NCBI GenBank assembly: GCA_947174975.1
Contig: CAMWLA010000081.1
Span: 1-5,675 of the forward strand
Direction: 5' to 3'
Length of the DNA stretch: 5,675 bases
Origin: an uncultured Clostridia bacterium
GTDB taxonomy: Bacteria > Bacillota > Clostridia > Christensenellales > Borkfalkiaceae
The notes under the pieces are model-generated. The model made no database searches. It saw only the letters and a list, made by a program, of their open reading frames with translations, and was not told where the DNA came from. Below are positions 1 through 5,675 of this stretch, piece by piece. The position numbers were made by a program, and so were the translations under genes. Every line of letters begins with the position of its first letter. Positions within the stretch are counted from its first letter, which is position 1.

Positions 1-1167
1 GGAAATTATTTCCTCGGGCACGGGGTTGACGTCCTGGTACTCGTCAACGAACACGCACGCGTATTTTGAATTTACCTCGCGCTTGATTTCTCCGTTTTCC
101 AAAAGCTTTAAGGTGAGATGCTCCAAATCGTTATAGTCGAGCTTATTTTCGTCGCGCTTTATTTCCGTGTAAGCCGTATCGAAATCCTTCATTACGGCGC
201 AAAACGCCTTTGCGGTAATTCCGCTTTTGAAAAACCTATCTCTTTCGGTTTGCCTATCGGATATATCCCCGCGAATCGCCTTGTACTGCGAATTTATTCC
301 GTCCTTGAACTTTTTGAACTCTTCTCCGAGAGCCTTTTCGTATTCTGACTTGTCCACCGGCTTTCTCGTAACGCAAATAGCGGGTTGGGGCGTGAATATG
401 TCGCTGCCGACAACTCTATCGAGCGTGGAAATCATCTCTTCGAGTATTTTCGTATAAGTCGGGTTTGAGTGGAAAAATTCCTTTGAAAATTTTCTCACTT
501 CGTTTGCAAGCCGCCTATATTTTTCGTCGGCGTCTTTTTTAAGCCTTTCGCAGATTTTATCAAAACCCTCTTCGGTGTAAACGTCTTCGACGCCGTCCAA
601 AAGCACGGTATAATTTTTGTAAATTCTCAGTTCCTCGTAAGCGGAAAGTATAAGCCCCTTTAAGTAGTTATCTCCGCGCTTGCGCCTAAAACATGCAAGC
701 AGAGTTTTGAAATTTTCGTCGTCCTCTTCGTAGTACCTCTCGAACATACCGCTTACCGCGCGGTCCTTGTATTCCCTTGCCAAAGCGTCGTCCGAAGAGA
801 TTATATCAAACGTGCCGTCAATACCTATTGCGTAGAAGTAGGTGCGAAGCAGCCTTGCGCAGAACGAGTGTATAGTAGAAATGTCCGCGGACGGAATTTT
901 CGAAAGCTGAATTTTAAGAGCTAGGCGCTTATCCTTATCCGCTTCCGCCATTGCCCCGATTATCGCCTTTCTCAGCTTTTCCTTCATCTGCGCCGCAGCT
1001 TTTTTGGTGAAGGTTACCGCAAGCACACTGTCGAGGTCTACGCCGTTTTCAATTGCGCAGACAAGCTTTTGTATCATTACGAAAGTTTTGCCGCTTCCCG
1101 CCGACGCGGAGACGATTACTTTGCCGCTTGACTCTATCGCTTCGCGCTGCTGAGCAGTAATTTCCAT
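1..1167 (-). CDS. addA: ATP-dependent helicase/nuclease subunit A, N-terminal part (truncated by window edge)
   Basis: AddA is the catalytic motor of the AddAB helicase-nuclease, the Firmicute counterpart of RecBCD. It unwinds and resects broken DNA ends in the cytoplasm before RecA loading. The window holds codons 1-389; the rest lies beyond the left edge (family length is usually around 1200 aa). Visible UvrD/SF1A motifs in order: Q-motif region TAQQREAI near residue 4, Walker A ASAGSGKT at 21-28, VTFTKKAA (motif Ia) at 51-58, TIHSFC at 98-103, DYNDL at 344-348, and Walker B DEYQD at 375-379. The C-terminal helicase motifs and nuclease domain are not in view. The ATG at 1167-1165 is chosen because it puts the Q-motif at the very N-terminus, overlaps the addB stop as TAATG, and has a purine-rich ribosome site 6 nt upstream. 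One oddity is that the usual DTNxxQ after Walker B reads DVNPVP here. The family call is secure. Confidence 0.95.
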   Translation of the reverse strand, partial: MEITAQQREAIESSGKVIVSASAGSGKTFVMIQKLVCAIENGVDLDSVLAVTFTKKAAAQMKEKLRKAIIGAMAEADKDKRLALKIQLSKIPSADISTIHSFCARLLRTYFYAIGIDGTFDIISSDDALAREYKDRAVSGMFERYYEEDDENFKTLLACFRRKRGDNYLKGLILSAYEELRIYKNYTVLLDGVEDVYTEEGFDKICERLKKDADEKYRRLANEVRKFSKEFFHSNPTYTKILEEMISTLDRVVGSDIFTPQPAICVTRKPVDKSEYEKALGEEFKKFKDGINSQYKAIRGDISDRQTERDRFFKSGITAKAFCAVMKDFDTAYTEIKRDENKLDYNDLEHLTLKLLENGEIKREVNSKYACVFVDEYQDVNPVPEEIIS

Positions 1168-4100
1168 TATTCGTCCCCCCTGTTCTTTCGTACTATCCGC
1201 GCTATATCCCCGCACTTAACCGTTCTCGACGACCTCTCTTCGCCGTCGATACCCGCGGCGAAATTACAGCTGCCGCCCATTTTACAATACTTGCACGCGT
1301 CCTCCGCGGGCGAGGGCGAAATATTCCCCTCCAACATTTCGCGCGTTCCCTTGCGTGCAATGAGCGCGGAATACTGCAAAAAGTCCGCAAAGGTTTCGTT
1401 ATCCATTGCGCTGTCTATTTTCTTGCCGGTAAGATACGCGTCGAAATACGCGCTCTTTTCCTTGGGTTTTAAGGTTGTGTCCGAAGCCGAAACAACGTCG
1501 TCGCTTCCGTCCATAAAGCCTTGAAGTCTGAACACTCCGTCCGCCTTGGGCTTATATTCCACCGAGGCGGGGAAATAGTACGCGCCGACCGCGCGTCTGC
1601 CGACCGCCGCCGCAGTCAGATACAGCGGAAGCTGAAGCTTCAAGCCCATATAATATTTAGTCACGGACGAGTCGACCGTACCCGTCTTATAGTCTATTAT
1701 TCTGACCATATCGCCGCAACCGTCGACGCGGTCTATTCTGCCGTTAATACGCACTCCGCCGTCCAAATTAATTTCGCACCGCCACTCGGTGTTTTCAACC
1801 TTGAACTGCGAATTTGCAAGCTGTTCGTACATTCCCGCGGTCACTTCGCCCGCTTCCTTAATAAGCTCATCCGCGGTATACTGTCCGCTCTTCGTGTCGG
1901 TCAGCGAAGAATAAGCGCCGCTCAAAAGAAGCTTTTTCGCCGCTTCGCCCGCACGTGCGCGCGCTTCGTCCGCGTTAACGCAAGTGCCTATATCGGGGGC
2001 AAGCTTTTGAAGAACGGTATGAATAAAGTTACCCGTATCCAAGGGGCGCATAGCGCCCTCCTCGCGCTCTTGCAGTTTAAGCCCTTGCTGCATAAAGTTG
2101 CGGTAGGGGCAAGCATAATACGTTTCAAGCGCGGTGGGCGAAACAGAGTCGTACGTTACAAACAGCTCGCGCCCGTACGATACACTGTCGCGCTTTGGCT
2201 GCCTTAACGCCGCGTCCGCTTCTTCCTTAAAGCCGTGGTCGCATAAAATCTTGTATACGGTACCCGCCAAAGGCGAGTTCAGCCTTTTAAGTGCGGGCAG
2301 CTTTTCGCTGCAATAGTAGGGCGCCAAATACGGTTTATCCCGCTTGATATTCAAAGGAATAACCGCGCCGTGCTTTGCGGAAAACACCGCGGAAGCGTAA
2401 GCTATAATTTCGCTTGCATTGCTCTCTTCCCCGCCTTGATGCGCGGGAAAAGACAGATACAGCTCATCTCTGAAAGCGCAGATATTAAGCGCGGTCTGTT
2501 CGCGTCTGCGCATATTGACTTGCCTTATCTTGGGGGATATGTCAAGGTTAACGCGTTCCAGCACAGCGATTTCGCCGTCTGTTAAGAGTGACGTGTCCGA
2601 GCTGTTTTTTGGAACTCCTTCGGTCAATGAAGCGGCGAAAAGAATATCGCTGCCTGTATTTGCGGTTGCCGCTATATCCCCGACGAAAACCGCGTCCGCC
2701 TTGGGTGGAATAAGCGATATTTCGGCTGCGGTAAATCCGCTTTTAAGTATCTTGATATATTCGTTGAGCGGCAAATATGCCCCGCCCAAAATGTTTTCGG
2801 CTTCCTCTATTACCGACAGCGCCGCATCGTAAACCCTTCCGCTGAACTCGCTTGCGGTGGGGTAGCTGTCGCGGAATTTTTCCTTTAACGACTGTAATTT
2901 TTCCTCGACCTTGAAATCTTCCAAAAGTGCCTTTATGCCCGCCGTAATTTCGGACGGCGTGCCCTTTGCGGGTATGAATTTAAGACCGCGTAGGAAAGTT
3001 TCCCTCACCCTCTGCACCGCGGCGTAGTTGAATTTCATATAGTCTAAAATTTCTTGCTTCGGCTCGCGCTTGATGCCGCCTCGGAAATCCGCAAGGCGCA
3101 AGGCGTAGTTTCTGTACGCGTCCTTGTCGTCGCGGCTTTCGGGGAACAGCGGGGAAGAAACCACCGCGTCGGTATCCTTCAAGGTGCAGCCCGAATATGC
3201 GCAAACAAGATAGTTTAAAATGAATTCACATACGGGGTGTTCGGAAAGCGCGTGCCGTCTGTCCGCATAGTAGGGTATGCGGTACTCGGAAAATATCCTC
3301 TCTATCGTGCGTTCCGTCGCAGCGACGTCGGGAAGCATAACGGAAATTTTGCCGTATCTTACCCCGCCGTCAAGCACGTGTTTTTTAATGCTTGCGGCTA
3401 TAAATTCGATTTCCTCGTCCTCGTCCGCCGCCTCGAAAATATGTATCTTATCCGTCTGCACGGGCGTAAAAGAAAAATATGTTTCGGGGTTGAAAAGGCT
3501 TACGCGCAGCGCTTCCGCTTCCGCGTTTAAGGTGCTGGGCGCACGCTCGAATTCGGCGCCGCCGAACTCCTCGGCAATGCCCTCGAATATTGCCGCGCCC
3601 TCGTTGACGTAAATTTCCTCTGCTCCGCCTATGAACAGTCCGTACACGTTTTTAGCAGTCTGGAAAGCTGCGCGCACGCACTCCGACGAGGAGCGCGTAA
3701 ACGACTGGAAGCCCAAAAATATTACCTCGCTTCCCGCTATTTTTTCGCTTGAAGAAATTACGGACGGCAGTTCGCCGAGGTATGCGTTTCTGTCGATTTT
3801 TCCGTTCTCTTTGAGGTAATTATCGTATAGCGAATATATGAGCGAGATATCTGAAAGCTTGCTCTCGAGGAGTCCGTCCGCGTTGGCGTTTTTCAGCTCG
3901 TCCGCGGAGATTTTCGAGGAATACAAAAGCGCTATCGTATCGTACACCGCGCCAGCGGAAGCCGCCGCTGAAAATTTGCCGAACAGCTTTAAGCTGTCCT
4001 TATTGTCCTCTATAATTCTACGTATCGCCATTGCAGAGCCTTGGCTTGAAAGAACGTTACTGCGCTTGCCCATCTCGGACGAGAGGAAGCGCGCAAGGGT

Positions 4101-4280
4101 ATATACGGACACGTCGAACGTTCCGCCGACCGCCGCGCACACCGTCCTTTCGGCGGCGAGCGTAAGTCTGTCCTCGCAGAAGATTACGGTGTTTTTACCC
4201 TTCTCTTCGTTAGAGGCGATTATTTCTTTAAGTTTTTCAAGCGCAACGGACAGCGCGGGAACTATAATAGATTTAATCAT
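1167..4280 (-). CDS. addB: ATP-dependent helicase/nuclease subunit B (AddB)
   Basis: AddB is the second subunit of AddAB: an inactive helicase-like scaffold, involved in Chi recognition in the family, carrying one of the two RecB-family nuclease domains. At 1037 aa it is somewhat shorter than Bacillus AddB. The C-terminal nuclease is clear: ACPYRNF with C724, GNFIH with H754, GRIDRVD with D850, DYKTG with D863 and K865, and QLPLYL with Q883. This is the expected metal-binding and catalytic set. C724 with C996, C999 and C1005 (C-x2-C-x5-C) matches the 4Fe-4S cluster pinning the nuclease domain in AddB. At the N-terminus, VIFCEDRLTLAAER (about residues 32-45) aligns by eye with the PEQ..L..ER segment of AddB, but the preceding Walker A loop (GxxGxGKS/T) is absent; that position reads VPALSVALEKL. 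The gene is first in an addB-addA operon and ends in TAATG shared with addA. The start at 4280 fits the family's N-terminus but has no Shine-Dalgarno sequence (see its promoter). Confidence 0.95.
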   Translation of the reverse strand: MIKSIIVPALSVALEKLKEIIASNEEKGKNTVIFCEDRLTLAAERTVCAAVGGTFDVSVYTLARFLSSEMGKRSNVLSSQGSAMAIRRIIEDNKDSLKLFGKFSAAASAGAVYDTIALLYSSKISADELKNANADGLLESKLSDISLIYSLYDNYLKENGKIDRNAYLGELPSVISSSEKIAGSEVIFLGFQSFTRSSSECVRAAFQTAKNVYGLFIGGAEEIYVNEGAAIFEGIAEEFGGAEFERAPSTLNAEAEALRVSLFNPETYFSFTPVQTDKIHIFEAADEDEEIEFIAASIKKHVLDGGVRYGKISVMLPDVAATERTIERIFSEYRIPYYADRRHALSEHPVCEFILNYLVCAYSGCTLKDTDAVVSSPLFPESRDDKDAYRNYALRLADFRGGIKREPKQEILDYMKFNYAAVQRVRETFLRGLKFIPAKGTPSEITAGIKALLEDFKVEEKLQSLKEKFRDSYPTASEFSGRVYDAALSVIEEAENILGGAYLPLNEYIKILKSGFTAAEISLIPPKADAVFVGDIAATANTGSDILFAASLTEGVPKNSSDTSLLTDGEIAVLERVNLDISPKIRQVNMRRREQTALNICAFRDELYLSFPAHQGGEESNASEIIAYASAVFSAKHGAVIPLNIKRDKPYLAPYYCSEKLPALKRLNSPLAGTVYKILCDHGFKEEADAALRQPKRDSVSYGRELFVTYDSVSPTALETYYACPYRNFMQQGLKLQEREEGAMRPLDTGNFIHTVLQKLAPDIGTCVNADEARARAGEAAKKLLLSGAYSSLTDTKSGQYTADELIKEAGEVTAGMYEQLANSQFKVENTEWRCEINLDGGVRINGRIDRVDGCGDMVRIIDYKTGTVDSSVTKYYMGLKLQLPLYLTAAAVGRRAVGAYYFPASVEYKPKADGVFRLQGFMDGSDDVVSASDTTLKPKEKSAYFDAYLTGKKIDSAMDNETFADFLQYSALIARKGTREMLEGNISPSPAEDACKYCKMGGSCNFAAGIDGEERSSRTVKCGDIARIVRKNRGDE
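1174..1181 (-). promoter_or_regulatory. Ribosome-binding site for addA inside the end of addB
   Basis: Read on the minus strand, AGGGGGGA lies 6 nt before the addA ATG (1167-1165), within the last addB codons (Asn-Arg-Gly-Asp). It is a G-rich Shine-Dalgarno-like stretch at normal spacing. With the TAATG stop/start overlap it implies translational coupling of addA to addB. It is also the only convincing Shine-Dalgarno-like site in front of any of the three genes. Confidence 0.7.
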
Positions 4281-4286
4281 AGCTTT

Positions 4287-4315
4287 ATTATACCACAGCT
4301 TGTACGTATTTTTAA
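4287..4315 (-). promoter_or_regulatory. addB-addA promoter, extended -10, predicted leaderless start
   Basis: Read on the minus strand, a perfect TATAAT (4292-4287) is preceded by TGG (4295-4293), forming an extended -10. A weaker -35-like hexamer TTAAAA (4315-4310) sits 17 nt upstream, matching 4 of 6 bases of TTGACA. The -10 ends 6 nt (AAAGCT) before the addB ATG, so the expected +1, seven bases past the hexamer, is the A of ATG at 4280. No Shine-Dalgarno sequence fits in this space. No obvious LexA/SOS operator was seen near it. The promoter call rests on motif and spacing; the leaderless reading is inference. Confidence 0.75.
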
Positions 4316-4336
4316 ATAATTTATGGCATAAAAGTT

Positions 4337-4365
4337 TTTACAATTTTAAAATAATATGTTATACT
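4337..4365 (+). promoter_or_regulatory. Promoter of the lipoprotein gene, extended -10, predicted leaderless start
   Basis: A near-consensus sigma-A type promoter: -35 TTTACA (4337-4342), 17-nt spacer, extended -10 with TG at 4357-4358 and TATACT at 4360-4365. The -10 is followed by six bases (TAACCT) and then the ATG, so the expected +1 is A4372, the first base of the start codon. No Shine-Dalgarno sequence lies between the promoter and the ATG. It is back-to-back with the addB promoter, with 21 bp between the two -35 boxes. Confidence 0.8.
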
Positions 4366-4371
4366 TAACCT

Positions 4372-5505
4372 ATGAAAAACAAATTCAAACTTATATCCGC
4401 AGCGTTTGCGGTAGGTATGGCTGTCACCCTTGCGGGCTGCGGCGGCTGTTCAAGCTGTTCAAGCTGCAACGGCAACTCCGCTTCCAATACGCTTACCCGC
4501 TCCAACTGGTATACGGGGACAAGCTACAACGGAATTCAGCCGTCGTTCATCGAGGGACGCGATAATTTCAGTCCGGAAATAATAACCTACAACGTAACCC
4601 ATTCCGAAACGGCTAAAAACCCTAATTTTTCGGTTGAATACGAAGCCGGCAAATTTATTACCGAGTTTTACGCAACCGAGTATAGCTGGAAGCAAGACGG
4701 TATCCCCGCAGGCTATGCGAACGACCAAGTCGACAGCGAAATCGTTTACGTGTATAAAAACACGCTTGATATCCGCGTCAAATACAAGATGAAGGTCGGC
4801 GACAAGCGCGAAAGCGACTGGTTTGACGACCACGTTGAAACGGTCAGTTATTTCCGCGCGGCGGGCAAAAATCTTCAACCCGTAAAAAGCACGCAAACTA
4901 TTGTAAGCGCTTCCCCCGCCAACCTTCAACCCAAAACGCTGGAAGACGCCTATAAGGAAATTAACGTATCATACGAAAATTTCTACGATTATAGCTGCAC
5001 AAAGGTTTTCTGCAAAACCAACGATAACGGCAATAAGACGGAAAAGGAATACGGCAGACTTGATAAGCTTTCAAACGCACTCTTCGACAATTCGTCGCTG
5101 TATATCGTGGCAAGAAGCTTTTTGAAATCTTCGTCATCCGTTTCGCAGTCGATTTGTCTGTTTTCCGCAGCGGCGGGCGGTGCCGATACCTACGCGGTTG
5201 AGGGCGTTGACAGCGGGCTTACCAACACCGAACGCGATAACTATACGGAAGCGCTTGCAAAGCAAGGACTTTATAACCGCAGCGGCGATGACGACAGAGT
5301 TGAAGCAACGGCGGTTAAGGTTTCCTATGCGGGCGGAAATCTGCAAGGCACGGCACAGACGATATGGTATGCGGCGATTCCGAAAAACAGCGGCAACAAC
5401 GTTTCGCGCGCAACTATGCTTAAGCTTTCCGTTGAGCTTAGCTTCAGCTTGGGGACGCTTAACTATTCTTTAGAAGAAGTAAATTCGACCCTCTGGAACG
5501 CCTAA
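4372..5505 (+). CDS. Predicted cysteine-rich lipoprotein of unknown function
   Basis: I do not recognise a family for this 377-aa protein. The N-terminus is a type II signal peptide: basic n-region MKNKFK, hydrophobic stretch from about residue 7 to 20, and lipobox LAGC with the lipidated cysteine at C23, so the mature protein should be anchored on the outer face of the cytoplasmic membrane. Immediately after, cysteines recur every third residue (C23, C26, C29, C32) separated by Gly-Gly and Ser-Ser, then a Ser/Asn-rich linker. The remainder is polar and looks beta-rich, with many short alternating segments and no further membrane segment. Other cysteines are C209, C214 and C262. The ATG at 4372 is required because the next Met (residue 16) would remove the charged n-region. 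The gene is probably monocistronic, with its own promoter immediately upstream and an intrinsic terminator about 75 bp past the stop. It diverges from addB, with no functional link evident. Confidence 0.85.
   Translation: MKNKFKLISAAFAVGMAVTLAGCGGCSSCSSCNGNSASNTLTRSNWYTGTSYNGIQPSFIEGRDNFSPEIITYNVTHSETAKNPNFSVEYEAGKFITEFYATEYSWKQDGIPAGYANDQVDSEIVYVYKNTLDIRVKYKMKVGDKRESDWFDDHVETVSYFRAAGKNLQPVKSTQTIVSASPANLQPKTLEDAYKEINVSYENFYDYSCTKVFCKTNDNGNKTEKEYGRLDKLSNALFDNSSLYIVARSFLKSSSSVSQSICLFSAAAGGADTYAVEGVDSGLTNTERDNYTEALAKQGLYNRSGDDDRVEATAVKVSYAGGNLQGTAQTIWYAAIPKNSGNNVSRATMLKLSVELSFSLGTLNYSLEEVNSTLWNA
4445..4467 (+). repeat. 9-bp tandem repeat encoding Cys-Ser-Ser units
   Basis: GCTGTTCAA occurs twice in perfect tandem (4445-4453 and 4454-4462), followed by a partial third copy GCTGC (4463-4467). 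Because the unit is a multiple of three, it adds Cys-Ser-Ser units in frame just after the lipobox cysteine of the lipoprotein. The identical codons in both copies suggest recent duplication or slippage. Confidence 0.75.
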
Positions 5506-5540
5506 CAAGCCTAACGCTTGAGCGATGTATCTTAATCGCT
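5506..5540 (+). other. Two small inverted repeats directly after the lipoprotein stop codon
   Basis: CAAGC (5506-5510) pairs with GCTTG (5516-5520) around a 5-nt loop. AGCGAT (5521-5526) pairs with ATCGCT (5535-5540) around an 8-nt loop. The two stems abut. Neither is followed by a T-run, so they are not convincing terminators; they could be 3'-UTR structure. The stems are short and may be fortuitous. Confidence 0.4.
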
Positions 5541-5575
5541 AATCAAGACATTTACTTTATCACTAATCAAACATT
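5535..5575. repeat. Imperfect direct repeat, 24-bp period, in the 3' intergenic region
   Basis: ATCGCTAATCAAGACATT (5535-5552) recurs as ATCACTAATCAAACATT (5559-5575), with one substitution and one single-base gap. The copies lie between the lipoprotein stop and its terminator. The function is unknown: it may be a duplication relic or paired binding sites. The first copy overlaps the arm of the upstream hairpin. Confidence 0.6.
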
Positions 5576-5579
5576 AAGA

Positions 5580-5612
5580 GCGCGGACTTTCGTCCGCGCG
5601 CCGGTTTATTTT
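5580..5612 (+). terminator. Rho-independent terminator of the lipoprotein gene
   Basis: An 8-bp perfect GC-rich stem, GCGCGGAC (5580-5587) with GTCCGCGC (5592-5599), closes a TTTC tetraloop. It is followed by a short GCCGG and a T-rich stretch (TTTATTTT, 5605-5612). The T-tract is offset from the stem and interrupted by an A, so it is not ideal, but its position about 75 bp after the stop codon fits. Confidence 0.75.
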
Positions 5613-5657
5613 CGCATAAAATTTTTTAATTAAAGTATAATCAAATTACAAATTAAA

Positions 5658-5666
5658 TGATATAAT
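5658..5666 (+). promoter_or_regulatory. Possible extended -10 promoter for a gene beyond the right edge
   Basis: TGATATAAT gives a TG at 5658-5659 and a perfect TATAAT at 5661-5666, in very AT-rich DNA after the terminator. The hexamer at 17-nt spacing (TAATCA, 5638-5643) is a poor -35. A second TATAAT occurs at 5636-5641 without the TG. Predicted +1 would be about 5673, where the sequence reads GTA and not a start codon, so a leaderless arrangement is not supported here. AT-richness makes chance matches likely. Confidence 0.4.
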
Positions 5667-5675
5667 AATACCGTA

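Noticed and set aside
118..457. Two overlapping 76-aa plus-strand open frames at the left end
   Set aside because: Both are antisense to AddA, whose minus-strand reading has continuous helicase motifs through 1-1167.
1174..1181. G6 homopolymer at the addB end considered as a phase-variation or frameshift site
   Set aside because: Six bases is too short for likely phase variation, and the addB frame reaches its own stop without any shift. It is better read as a ribosome-binding site.
1521..2207. 228-aa plus-strand open frame opposite addB
   Set aside because: It lies wholly antisense to the conserved nuclease domain of AddB, its translation is rich in Arg and has no recognisable motif, and no promoter or ribosome site was evident. 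It is a codon-bias shadow.
4301..4310. TACGTA palindrome between the divergent promoters, considered as an SOS/LexA operator
   Set aside because: Six bases is too short, and it does not resemble the GAAC-N4-GTTC box of Firmicute LexA.
3838..4368. 176-aa plus-strand open frame covering the start of addB and the intergenic region
   Set aside because: It is antisense to AddB residues 1-147, Ser/Ala-rich, and its 3' end runs through the divergent promoters. It is incompatible with both well-supported genes.
4356..4565. 69-aa plus-strand frame starting in the -10 region of the lipoprotein promoter
   Set aside because: Its start codon lies within the extended -10 element, upstream of the predicted transcription start, and it is out of frame with the signal peptide.
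4459..4929. 156-aa minus-strand open frame inside the lipoprotein gene
   Set aside because: It is antisense to a gene with a clear signal peptide, promoter and terminator, and it has no family motif or ribosome site.

Overview
The window looks like chromosomal DNA from a low- to mid-GC Firmicute, probably an uncultured clostridial gut lineage. Three things point that way: an AddB-AddA recombination nuclease pair in the Bacillus/Clostridium order, strong TATAAT/TTTACA-like promoters in AT-rich gaps, and a lipobox lipoprotein. The lineage is inferred from these general features, not from a marker gene. I see no mobile element, CRISPR array, tRNA or rRNA.

Layout. On the minus strand a two-gene operon runs leftward from 4280: addB is complete (1037 aa), and addA follows with its start codon overlapping the addB stop in a TAATG junction. 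Only the first 389 codons of addA are present; it runs off the left edge just after its Walker B box (DEYQD). A 91-bp divergent intergenic region (4281-4371) holds back-to-back promoters. On the plus strand, 4372-5505 encodes a 377-aa predicted lipoprotein of unknown function with a cysteine every third residue just after the lipobox. Downstream, 5506-5675 is non-coding: two small hairpins, an imperfect 24-bp-period direct repeat, a GC-rich intrinsic terminator, and a possible promoter for a gene beyond the right edge.

Function. AddA (UvrD-type helicase plus nuclease) and AddB (inactivated helicase scaffold plus nuclease with an iron-sulfur cluster) form the RecBCD-equivalent enzyme that resects double-strand breaks for RecA loading. 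The lipoprotein is transcribed away from the operon, and nothing in the sequence links it to DNA repair.

The most interesting signal is in the divergent intergenic region. Both outward promoters have an extended -10 box (TGnTATAAT / TGnTATACT) whose last base lies exactly 6 nt before the ATG. The predicted transcription start is therefore the A of the start codon for both addB and the lipoprotein gene, and neither has a Shine-Dalgarno sequence. The internal gene addA has a purine-rich ribosome-binding site. This suggests leaderless mRNAs at operon-first genes.
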